A DNA stretch of 52,258 nucleotides from positions 1 to 52,258 of the forward strand of contig NZ_LAZX01000078.1 in NCBI RefSeq assembly GCF_000980895.1, written 5' to 3'. Source of the stretch: Sphingomonas sp. Ag1 (lineage in GTDB: Bacteria > Pseudomonadota > Alphaproteobacteria > Sphingomonadales > Sphingomonadaceae). Made by a program: the position numbers and the translations under genes. This document shows, piece by piece, positions 39,890 to 47,151 of this stretch (the stretch's first letter is position 1; every line of letters starts with the position of its first letter). The notes below the pieces were generated by a model, which ran no database searches, was not told the origin of the DNA, and saw only the letters and a program-made list of their open reading frames with translations.

Positions 39890-41805
39890 CAGGCTTCGAC
39901 CACGAGCGGCGTGCCCGTCCCCTTCGCCTGGCACGCGAGCACATAGCCTTGCGCCTTGTCGGCGGGCGCAAGGCCGGATTCGACCTCCATCGTCACTTCG
40001 CCCTGCAGCAGCTTGACCACGCAGGCGCCGCATGTGCCCGCACGGCATGCATAGGGGATCTCGACGCCCGCGCCCTCGGCCGCCTCCAGCACGGTCTCGT
40101 CCGCGGGCAAGGCCGCCGACACCCCCGACACGGAGAAGGTCACCGTGCTCGGCGCCACCTCGGCGCTCGGGGCCGGCTTATCCGCTGGCGGGGGCGCGGG
40201 CTTGACCTCGAGATCCTCGTGGTCGGCCGGCAGCGAGGCCGGACCGAACGCCTCGGTGTGCAGCTGCGCTTCGGGGACGCCGAGTTCCGCCAGCACGCCG
40301 CGCATCGCGCCCATCATCGCCGGCGGGCCGCACATATGGATGCGCCGGCTCGCGATCTCCGGCACCGCGGCCAGGATCATCTCGCGCGTGATCGGCCCTT
40401 CGGGGCCCATCCAGACGGTGCCGGGCGCGCGCTGCATCGCGGCGACGACATGGAGGTTGGGAAAACGGCGTTCGAGCCGCTCGAGCTCGTCGCGGAACAC
40501 GAATTCCTCGGTCGACCGTGCGCCGTAGAAGAAGAAGATATCACCCTTCCACGCGGTGTCGGTGAGATAGCGCAGCACCGACATCATCGGGGTGATGCCG
40601 ACCCCGCCCGCGATCAGCACGATGCTCTGGGCATCCGTTCCCGTGAAGGTGAAGGCGCCGAACGGTCCGCTGACCTTCAGCAGATCGTCGGCGACGACCT
40701 TGTCGTGCAGGTATCGCGAGACCACGCCCTGCTCCTCGCGCTTGACCGTCAGTTCGACATAGGCCCGCTGGGTCGGCGAAGAGGCGATCGTGTAGGAACG
40801 GCGCGCGGTCTTGCCCGCTTCGGGCTCTACCTCGACCTGCAGGAACTGGCCCGGCAGGAAGTCGAACGGCAGCCGGTCGGCGGTCGGGTCCGCGAGCCGG
40901 AAGGTCAGCACGCTCGGCGTCTCTCGCACGATCTGGACCACGCGCAGCTGCCCCGCCCAGCTTTTGGGCTTGCGCAGCGACGCCCCAGCGGGTGCGGCCG
41001 CATTGCTCGGCGCGAGCCCGGCGCTGTCGGCAACGGGTGCAGGCGCGGGCGCAACCCTGGTAGCGGGAGGGGCAGCCTTCGGCTCCGGCTTTGCTGGAAC
41101 CTTGGCGGTGGCGACACCGCCGGCGATCGCCCCGATCCGCCGCAGGCGGAAGATCTGCAGCGCGATAAGCGTGGCGCTCACCAGCCCCAGGAACAGCATG
41201 AGAAGGAGGTGCGAGGGCGAGATGCCGAACCAGTGATCGGCATGGCCGGGCGCGGCCTGGTCGATGTCGAGCTGATCGCGCAGCCAGGCAAGCCCGACCT
41301 CCCGGGGCGGCTGCAAGCCCCCGATCGCGCCCTGCGCGGCGGTGCCGGAGCGGAACAGGTCGGTTCCCTCGCGCAGGCGCCGCGCCGCATCGAGCCGGGC
41401 CGAGACCGTGGTCGCACGCGCGCCGTCGGCCGAGGCGGCGTTGATCATCGCCAGACCCGTGCTTACCCGTTCGCCGGCCTGCGCAGCGACCCGCTGCCTT
41501 GCCGCTTCGTCAAGCGCGGGAAAGGCGAGCAGCTGCGAGATGAAGCCGGTCCGGCGCGATTCGTGGCCGTGCTCATTCTCCCCTTCCCCATTGATCATGC
41601 GATCCATCATGGGGTTCATCATCTTCGCCATGTCCGACGACCCCGGCTCTGCCGGTGCGGACATGCCCCCGCCGGCCGGCATGCCTGCGCCATGATGCGC
41701 GGCATGATCCTCGCCCTCCTGCGCGCCCGCGCTCGCGGACAGGCTGAGAGCGATTGCGCAGCCGAGGCTCAAGCGTCGAAGGCTGATCCGCCTGGACATC
41801 CTCAT
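39889..41805 (-). CDS. membrane-anchored FAD/NAD(P)H reductase with 2Fe-2S domain
   Basis: A 638-residue fusion. Residues 1-28 are a signal-like segment (SLGCAIALSLSASAGA), and 29-195 are an export-side region that is His/Met-rich at first (HAAHHGAGM, MAKMMNPMMDRM). Residues ~197-221 form a membrane span (HLLLMLFLGLVSATLIALQIF), followed by an Ala/Pro linker. Residues ~285-510 are a ferredoxin-NADP reductase-like module (RRSYTIASSP for FAD, IAGGVGITPMMSVL and HMCGPPAMM for the nicotinamide nucleotide). Residues ~553-638 are a plant-type 2Fe-2S domain with C587, C592, C595 and C625. The catalytic part should face the cytoplasm. Together with the next two genes it forms a route from NAD(P)H to the periplasm. 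I know of no standard name for this fusion. Confidence 0.85.
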   Translation of the reverse strand: MRMSRRISLRRLSLGCAIALSLSASAGAQEGEDHAAHHGAGMPAGGGMSAPAEPGSSDMAKMMNPMMDRMINGEGENEHGHESRRTGFISQLLAFPALDEAARQRVAAQAGERVSTGLAMINAASADGARATTVSARLDAARRLREGTDLFRSGTAAQGAIGGLQPPREVGLAWLRDQLDIDQAAPGHADHWFGISPSHLLLMLFLGLVSATLIALQIFRLRRIGAIAGGVATAKVPAKPEPKAAPPATRVAPAPAPVADSAGLAPSNAAAPAGASLRKPKSWAGQLRVVQIVRETPSVLTFRLADPTADRLPFDFLPGQFLQVEVEPEAGKTARRSYTIASSPTQRAYVELTVKREEQGVVSRYLHDKVVADDLLKVSGPFGAFTFTGTDAQSIVLIAGGVGITPMMSVLRYLTDTAWKGDIFFFYGARSTEEFVFRDELERLERRFPNLHVVAAMQRAPGTVWMGPEGPITREMILAAVPEIASRRIHMCGPPAMMGAMRGVLAELGVPEAQLHTEAFGPASLPADHEDLEVKPAPPPADKPAPSAEVAPSTVTFSVSGVSAALPADETVLEAAEGAGVEIPYACRAGTCGACVVKLLQGEVTMEVESGLAPADKAQGYVLACQAKGTGTPLVVEA

Positions 41806-41822
41806 CCCCTTAGTGTGCGAGC

Positions 41823-42143
41823 CTACATATCCTTCATCGGCATCGCCGCATTGCCCGGCGCGGGATCGGGTGCCGGCGCGGTCTGGTTGCCGGCCCCGGC
41901 GCGCATCGCGTCATGGTCCATCGCCTGACGGTGATGCCGCTCCATCTCGGCCTGGTTGCTCATCGCGTCCATCGGCGCCGCGTCTGCAGCGTTGCCGCTG
42001 TCGGTCAGGACCGGGGTGGCGGCGACGCTGTTCGCCGCGGGCGGCACCGTCTGGTCGGCCTGGCGGTCGCAGCCCGAAAGCGCGAGCGCCAGCAACAGGC
42101 TTCCGCCGACAAGTGGAAGGGCTTTCTTCGCATGGTCGATCAT
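41823..42143 (-). CDS. small Met/His-rich lipoprotein
   Basis: A 106-residue protein with a lipobox (LLLALALSGC), then an Ala/Asn-rich stretch and a Met/His part (PMDAMSNQAEMERHHRQAMDHDAM ... MPMKDM). It is a likely periplasmic membrane-tethered copper binder. GGAGC lies before the ATG. It sits between the second lipoprotein and the reductase in the operon. No homologue recognised. Confidence 0.7.
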   Translation of the reverse strand: MIDHAKKALPLVGGSLLLALALSGCDRQADQTVPPAANSVAATPVLTDSGNAADAAPMDAMSNQAEMERHHRQAMDHDAMRAGAGNQTAPAPDPAPGNAAMPMKDM

Positions 42144-42202
42144 GGCTTTGCTCCTTGGCTTGAAAACTGTGTCCGGGCGCCATCCCTGGCGTCCGGACCG
42201 GC

Positions 42203-42424
42203 TCATTGCGCGCTGCGCAGAATCCGGAGACACCGGTCGTGCGAGAGGTTCATCGGGTTGCGCCCCTGCCCCTTCATCTCGCCATGATCATGCGGCGTCT
42301 GGAGACCCATATTGCCCTCCATCGCCCGGCAACTCTCGACCTGCGCCGAGGTCGGCCGCGTGGTCACACAGGCGCCTAGAAGCAGCGCCGGCGTGAGGAC
42401 GGCGATCAAACGCATTTTCTTCAT
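42203..42424 (-). CDS. small lipoprotein, 73 residues
   Basis: A lipobox protein (VLTPALLLGAC) with a short mature part containing VESCRAMEGNMGLQTPHDHGEMKGQGRNP and SHDRCLRIL, with two Cys plus HDHGEM as possible metal ligands. The start overlaps the MerR stop (ATGA), so it is translated with the regulator. Family unknown. Confidence 0.68.
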   Translation of the reverse strand: MKKMRLIAVLTPALLLGACVTTRPTSAQVESCRAMEGNMGLQTPHDHGEMKGQGRNPMNLSHDRCLRILRSAQ

Positions 42425-42900
42425 GACAAAACCCCTTTCGCTCGTGGTGATCGTTCGTCCTGCGCTGCCTGATGTTTCTTGTTATGCTGCTGGTCTTTCC
42501 GCCGCGCCGTCAGGAAGGCGAGGATCGGGCAATCGGAGACCGGCACTTCGCCCGGGCATTCGTCGGCGAGCATCCGCAGCATGTCGCGGATATCCGACAG
42601 GCGCTCGAGCCGGGCTTCGGCGTCCGCGATCTTGGCAAGCGTGATATCGAGCACGGCCTGGGCATGCGCGGTGTCCGACGCCCTGAGCGCCAGCAGCTGC
42701 CGGGCCTGTTCGAGTGTGAAACCAAGCTCCTGCGCCGAGCGGATGAAATTGACGCGCTCGAGGTCGGTCGCGTCGTAGAGCCTGTAGCCCGCTGCCGTGC
42801 GCGCGGGCTCGCGCAGCAGGCCCATCCGCTCATAATAGCGGATCGTATCCCGCCCCACGCCTGCGGCCGCGGCCAGTTCGCCGATCTTGAAATTGCCCAT
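42421..42900 (-). CDS. MerR-family metal-responsive regulator
   Basis: A 159-residue regulator. The winged helix is FKIGELAAAAGVGRDTIRYYERMGLLREPARTAAGYRLYDATDLERVNFIRSAQELGFTLEQARQLL, followed by the dimer helix and CPGEVPVSDCPIL, whose two Cys match the metal loop of CueR/ZntR-like proteins. The sequence does not decide between Cu(I) and a divalent metal, but operon content favours copper. It is the first gene of the reductase-cytochrome-Csp operon. A dyad with MerR-type promoter features lies just upstream (42918-42944). Confidence 0.9.
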   Translation of the reverse strand: MGNFKIGELAAAAGVGRDTIRYYERMGLLREPARTAAGYRLYDATDLERVNFIRSAQELGFTLEQARQLLALRASDTAHAQAVLDITLAKIADAEARLERLSDIRDMLRMLADECPGEVPVSDCPILAFLTARRKDQQHNKKHQAAQDERSPRAKGVLS

Positions 42901-42917
42901 GTCATCCGCTCGATCAT

Positions 42918-42944
42918 GCCGGTTGGACCATGGTCCAGGGTCAA
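42918..42944 (-). promoter_or_regulatory. MerR-type operator/promoter candidate
   Basis: On the minus strand TTGACC (42944-42939) is followed by CTGGACCATGGTCCAACCGG containing the perfect palindrome GGACCATGGTCC (42936-42925), then CATGAT as a possible -10. The 20-base spacer is longer than the usual 17, as MerR-activated promoters have. The predicted transcript start is very close to the ATG at 42900, so a second promoter further upstream is possible. Confidence 0.5.
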
Positions 42945-43040
42945 GCGGTTTCGCTTTGACCCCGAACGGTCTCCTCGTCGCCGGCGGCCCGCTGCCCCGA
43001 CGCGTCGCAGGGCAGCCCGTGCCGCCGGGCCACCGGCTTG

Positions 43041-43397
43041 TCAGTTCTTGCGAAGCTCGACGATGTCGTGCCTGGCAGGCGTGCCGTCGGCGACGGACAC
43101 GTGCGCGAAGTGATCGTCAAAGATATGGTCGATCGTCACATGGCCGACGAGCTGGCGGTGATAGGTCGGCGCCACGCCCTTGGACGGACCCGGATGGGTC
43201 ACGACGCGATAGACCTCGAGCTTCTGGCCGACCTCGGCGCCATCGGCCTTGCCGATGCAGACGACCGTGCCGTTGCTGCCCGTGTCGACGATCGAGCCGC
43301 GCATGAACAGGCTGTGCCCGATGCCCTGGGCCATAGCGGGGACGGCAGCAAGCATCGAAATGCCGGCAAGCGCGACCATGAGAGTTTTTCTGACCAT
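43041..43397 (-). CDS. small secreted protein, paralogue of 34285-34614
   Basis: A 118-residue protein with signal peptide (LMVALAGISMLAAVPAMAQ) and mature start GIGHSLFMRGSIVDTGSNGTVVCIGKADGAEVGQKLEVYR. It ends LVGHVTIDHIFDDHFAHVSVADGTPARHDIVELRKN. The shared motifs with the first copy are the whole mature N-terminus and the IFDDHxAH block. The ATG at 43397 is preceded by AAGGAGGTG, an excellent ribosome site; an in-frame GTG at 43403 lies inside that site and is rejected. A TACGTATA element lies 96 bases upstream. Unknown function. Confidence 0.78.
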   Translation of the reverse strand: MVRKTLMVALAGISMLAAVPAMAQGIGHSLFMRGSIVDTGSNGTVVCIGKADGAEVGQKLEVYRVVTHPGPSKGVAPTYHRQLVGHVTIDHIFDDHFAHVSVADGTPARHDIVELRKN

Positions 43398-43492
43398 ATT
43401 CACCTCCTTGGATGGTAAGCCACCGCCCGGACTTTGCCGAGGGGAAGAGCGTCTCTTCAGGCTTGGGACTACGGTCCCGGGTCCAGCCTCGA

Positions 43493-43500
43493 TATACGTA
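43493..43500 (-). promoter_or_regulatory. shared TACGTATA element
   Basis: On the minus strand CTACGTATATCGAG, 96 bases upstream of 43397. It is the same core as at 35255 and 35882, though flanks differ here. The core TACGTA is self-complementary, so it could also serve the plus-strand gene at 43641. Confidence 0.35.
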
Positions 43501-43640
43501 GAGGCCGCAGCCGATCTTCTTCCCCGGGCCGGATCTTTATTGACGCGGAGTTGACGGAATCAGCCGTCAGCACTTCAAAATCCGCGCGGCGCGAGACTTT
43601 GGTTGGCTGCGCCCGCGAAACCCGCTAGATATCGAGGCCC

Positions 43641-44003
43641 GTGAAACGCCTGCTCGCCCTCCTGCTCGTCATCGGAGCGCTGTCCGGTCTCTTCGGAGCC
43701 CAGATGGCGGCCGCGCACAGCGTGCCGCAGGCGGCAGGCGCGCCGCTGGCCAAGGGCATGGATGCGGACTGCATGGCGATGATGGCCAAGCAGCAGCCTG
43801 CGCCCAGCGAAAAGCCCTGCAAGGGCCTGACGCTCGATTGCATCGCCGCGATGGGGTGCGTGATCCCGCTGGTCGCAGCGGACCTGGCAGGCGGCGTTGC
43901 GCCTGCGCGTCTCTACGACGCGCCCAGCTTCTGGACGACCGACACGATATTGACCGGCAAGGCGGTTGCGCCCGAGCCGGATCCTCCCACCAGCCTTGCC
44001 TGA
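43641..44003 (+). CDS. small secreted Cys/Met protein upstream of cus genes
   Basis: A 120-residue protein with signal peptide (LLALLLVIGALSGLFGAQMAAA) and the segment DADCMAMMAKQQPAPSEKPCKGLTLDCIAAMGCVIPL, with four Cys and several Met. The pattern suggests metal binding or a disulfide-held helical hairpin. It is the first gene of the plus-strand set leading to cusCBAF. No family recognised. Confidence 0.68.
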   Translation: MKRLLALLLVIGALSGLFGAQMAAAHSVPQAAGAPLAKGMDADCMAMMAKQQPAPSEKPCKGLTLDCIAAMGCVIPLVAADLAGGVAPARLYDAPSFWTTDTILTGKAVAPEPDPPTSLA

Positions 44004-44080
44004 TTGAACGAGCACGGGCTGCGCGCATCGATCGATGCGTGCGCGCCCGGTTTCCTTCTTTTCAGTCAAAGGTTTTCGTG

Positions 44081-44338
44081 ATGATCAAACTGCTTCCGGC
44101 CGCCCTTGTGGCGGCCCTCAGTCTCGCCGCGCCTGCGCTTGCAACCGACGCGAGCCGCACGCCGCAAGGCCATTGGGAATGGCGGTCGGCGCCGCAATAT
44201 GGTCCGCGGGCGACTGGCCCTGCGCGTGTCCGCATATGGGTGCCCGACAGCCGGGACATGGCCAGCTGCGATTGCGCGATGATGCAGGCAAGCGCCGCCG
44301 ACTGCATGCGCGGCGCAGTCAGGTCGGACAAGGGCTAA
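44081..44338 (+). CDS. small secreted protein upstream of cusC
   Basis: An 85-residue protein with signal peptide (LLPAALVAALSLAAPALA), a basic middle (GHWEWRSAPQYGPRATGPARVRIWVPDSRD) and a Cys/Met end (ASCDCAMMQASAADCM). The CDCAMM motif could bind Cu(I). It lies 63 bases before cusC and is probably co-transcribed. Family unknown. Confidence 0.68.
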   Translation: MIKLLPAALVAALSLAAPALATDASRTPQGHWEWRSAPQYGPRATGPARVRIWVPDSRDMASCDCAMMQASAADCMRGAVRSDKG

Positions 44339-44401
44339 ACCCGCTCCGGAGCGGCGCGTCACATCTTGGCGCGCCGCCTCTGTCATGAGGGGATGATATC
44401 C

Positions 44402-45664
44402 ATGATCATGATGCCGAGGCGCGCTGTGCGACGCCTGTTGCTCTCTATCGGTGCGACGCTTGCGAGCGCATGGGCCGTGCCGGTGTCGGCCGGCCCGCTC
44501 ACCTACGAGCAGGCAGTGAGGCTCGCTGCCGCCAACGCGCCAAGCCTCAAGGCGCGCGCGGCGGCGACAGCCGGCGCCCGCTCTTCGGCGGTCGCGGCCG
44601 ATCGCCTGCCCGATCCGACGCTCGACCTGGGCCTGCAGAACTTCCCGGTGAGCGGCCCCAATGCCGGCAGCTTCACGCGCGACGATTTCACTATGGCGAC
44701 GATCGGGTTCAGCCAGACCTTCCCCAATCTCGCCAAGCGCCATGCACGCGCCGCGCGCGCCGCGGCCGATATCGGTATCGCCGAGGCGGGCGAGCTGGTC
44801 GAAGGCCGCAACGTGCGGCTCGAGACCGCCCTCGCCTGGGTCGATCTCTATTATGGAGAACGCCGGCTCCGGCAGCTCGACCTGCTCGATGCCAGCCTCG
44901 ACGACCTGCAGAAGACCGTGACCGCACGCCTGGCGTCGGGCAGCGCGCGCCCGAGCCAGGCGCTCGAGCCCGACCAGCTCCGCGCCGCCATCGCCGATCG
45001 CCGCGCCGAGATGGCTGCGGTGGTGGCGCAGGCGCGGGCCCGGCTCGCGCGCTATACCGGCGACCCCGACCCGCAGGCGACGGGCGACCCGCCGATGCTC
45101 GATGTCGATCCGATCCGGCTGCGGGCCGAAATCGATGCGCTTCCCGCCCTGCGCGCGCAGGACGCGCGGATCGCAGTCGCCGAAGCGGACGTGCGTCTCG
45201 CGCGCGCCGACAAGCGCCCCGACTGGAAGGTCGGCGTCACCTATGGCCGGCGCGATCCCATGTACGGCGACATGGCCTCGGTCGGCGTGTCGATCGACCT
45301 GCCGCTGTTCGCCGGCAAGCGCCAGAACTCCAGGATCGCTGCAAGCGAGAGCCTTGCGCAAGGGGGTCGGTTCGACCGCGAGGCGATCCGCCGCGAGCTG
45401 GTGGCGCAGCTCGACGCCGATCTCGCAGACCATGCCATGCATCTCTCCCGGTTGCGCAATGCCCGCGAGACGCTGGTGCCACTCGCCAGGCACCGCGCCG
45501 AGCTCGACCGCGACAGCTATGGCGCCGGCAAGCTCGACCTTGGCGCCGCGCTGCTCACGACGCTCGGGCTCGCGGAGGCCGAGGTCGAGGCGCTCAACCG
45601 CGAAGCCGACGTCGCGCGCGACGCGGTCCGCATCACTATCACCTATGGGGAGGAGCGGCCATGA
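44402..45664 (+). CDS. cusC: outer-membrane efflux channel CusC-like
   Basis: A 420-residue TolC-family protein of a heavy-metal RND pump. A signal segment (LLLSIGATLASAWAVPVSA) is followed by LTYEQAVRLAAANAPSLKARAAATAG, the repeated helical barrel (LDLGLQNFPVSGP, FSQTFPNLAKRHARAARAAADI) and the second repeat (DWKVGVTYGRRDPMYGDMASVGVSIDLPLFAGKRQNSRIAAS). Start choice among nearby ATGs (44393, 44402, 44408) is uncertain. Its stop overlaps the cusB start (ATGA). Confidence 0.88.
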   Translation: MIMMPRRAVRRLLLSIGATLASAWAVPVSAGPLTYEQAVRLAAANAPSLKARAAATAGARSSAVAADRLPDPTLDLGLQNFPVSGPNAGSFTRDDFTMATIGFSQTFPNLAKRHARAARAAADIGIAEAGELVEGRNVRLETALAWVDLYYGERRLRQLDLLDASLDDLQKTVTARLASGSARPSQALEPDQLRAAIADRRAEMAAVVAQARARLARYTGDPDPQATGDPPMLDVDPIRLRAEIDALPALRAQDARIAVAEADVRLARADKRPDWKVGVTYGRRDPMYGDMASVGVSIDLPLFAGKRQNSRIAASESLAQGGRFDREAIRRELVAQLDADLADHAMHLSRLRNARETLVPLARHRAELDRDSYGAGKLDLGAALLTTLGLAEAEVEALNREADVARDAVRITITYGEERP

Positions 45665-47151
45665 CGCTCGATAAATCCGCGCTGCGCTGGGGCGCATCGA
45701 TCCTGGCTGTCGCGCTGCTGGCCGGCGGCACAGGCTATTGGGCTGGCCATCGCCAGGCACCGCAATCGGAGGCGACCACGCCCGCCGGGGCAGGCAAAGT
45801 CCTTTACTGGTACGATCCGATGTTCCCCAACCAGAAGTTCGACAAGCCCGGCAAGTCGCCCTTCATGGATATGCAGCTCGTGCCGCGATACGCGGACGGA
45901 GGAAGCGCCGGCGCGGCCCCCACGGTCGCCGTCGATCCCGCCGCGCGGCAGAGCCTGGGATTGCGGGTCGTCGCGGCGAAGATGGGCAGCCTTGCCTCGG
46001 CCCTCGAGGTCACCGGCACGATCGACTTCAACCAGCGCGACGTCGCCGTCATCCAGGCGCGTTCGGGCGGGTTCGTGAGCCGCGTCTATGCGCGAGCGCC
46101 CGGGGACGTGGTCCGCGCCGGCGCGCCGATCGCGGACCTGCTCCTGCCCGAATGGGGCGGCGCGCAGACCGAATATCTGAGCGTCAGGCGGCTCGGCAAG
46201 CCCGACCTCACCGCGGCCGCGCGCCAGCGACTGCGGCTGATGGGCATGTCCGACGGCCTCATCGCCAGCGTCGAGCGGAGCGGACGCCCGAACGGCGTGG
46301 TGACGATCACGACGCCGATCTCGGGCACGATCCAGACGCTCGACGCCCGTGCCGGCGTGACGCTCGCCATGGGCCAGACGCTCGCCCAGGTAAGCGGGCT
46401 CGGCACCGTCTGGCTCAATGCCGCGGTGCCCGAAGCGCGCGCGGGCGATGTCCGGGTCGGCCAGAATGCCAGCACCACGCTGGCGGGCTTCCCCGGCGAG
46501 CGCTTCGCCGGCCGGGTGATCGCGATCCTGCCGACCACGCAGGCCGACAGCCGCACGCTCACCGTGCGGATCGAGCTGCCCAACCGGGACGGCCGGTTGC
46601 GGCCGGGCATGTTCGCCAGCGTCGCGCTTGGCGGCGATGCCAAGCCGGCGCTGCTGGTGCCGAGCGAAGCGGTGATCCGCACGGGCAGGCGCACGCTCGT
46701 CATGCTGGCCGCAGGCGACGGGCGCTATCATCCCGCCGAGGTCCGCATCGGCCGCGAGGCAGGCGGCGAGACCGAGATCCTTGCCGGCCTGTCGCCCGGC
46801 GAGAACGTCGTCGTCTCGGGGCAGTTCCTGATCGATTCCGAGGCGAGCCTGTCGGGAATCGAGGCGCGGCCGATCGGCGGCGGTGCGGCATCGGCGACCA
46901 TCGCCGCGCCGGCGTCGAAAGCCACGCTGTACGAGACGACGGGCAAGATCGAGCGGATCACGGCCAATTCGGTGACGCTCAGCCACGAGCCCGTTCCCGC
47001 GCTCGACTGGCCGGCGATGACGATGACCTTCGCGCTCGCCAATCCGGGCATCGCGCGCGGCTTCAAGGCGGGTGACCGGGTCCGGTTCGGGTTCGACCGG
47101 CGCCCGGCGGGACCGACGCTGCGGCATATGGCGAAGGTGGCGGGCCAGTGA
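45661..47151 (+). CDS. cusB: membrane fusion protein CusB-like with CusF-like C-terminus
   Basis: A 496-residue periplasmic adaptor. It has an N-terminal anchor ([20 protein letters not shown]) and a heavy-metal-binding domain ([28 protein letters not shown]) with Met ligands. The lipoyl/barrel-sandwich and beta-barrel parts follow ([72 protein letters not shown]). The last ~85 residues ([32 protein letters not shown]) are a CusF-like Cu(I) metallochaperone domain fused to the adaptor. Overlaps with cusC and cusA by 4 bases each. Confidence 0.92.
   Translation: MTLDKSALRWGASILAVALLAGGTGYWAGHRQAPQSEATTPAGAGKVLYWYDPMFPNQKFDKPGKSPFMDMQLVPRYADGGSAGAAPTVAVDPAARQSLGLRVVAAKMGSLASALEVTGTIDFNQRDVAVIQARSGGFVSRVYARAPGDVVRAGAPIADLLLPEWGGAQTEYLSVRRLGKPDLTAAARQRLRLMGMSDGLIASVERSGRPNGVVTITTPISGTIQTLDARAGVTLAMGQTLAQVSGLGTVWLNAAVPEARAGDVRVGQNASTTLAGFPGERFAGRVIAILPTTQADSRTLTVRIELPNRDGRLRPGMFASVALGGDAKPALLVPSEAVIRTGRRTLVMLAAGDGRYHPAEVRIGREAGGETEILAGLSPGENVVVSGQFLIDSEASLSGIEARPIGGGAASATIAAPASKATLYETTGKIERITANSVTLSHEPVPALDWPAMTMTFALANPGIARGFKAGDRVRFGFDRRPAGPTLRHMAKVAGQ

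Noticed and set aside
39949..41928. Plus-strand open frame of over 650 codons opposite the reductase fusion
   Set aside because: The minus strand encodes intact FAD, NAD and 2Fe-2S motifs; the opposite frame has none.
44470..45660. In-frame upstream extension of cusB through the cusC gene
   Set aside because: The extension is an Arg-rich out-of-frame reading of cusC. The anchor and metal domain begin at 45661, in the cusC stop.
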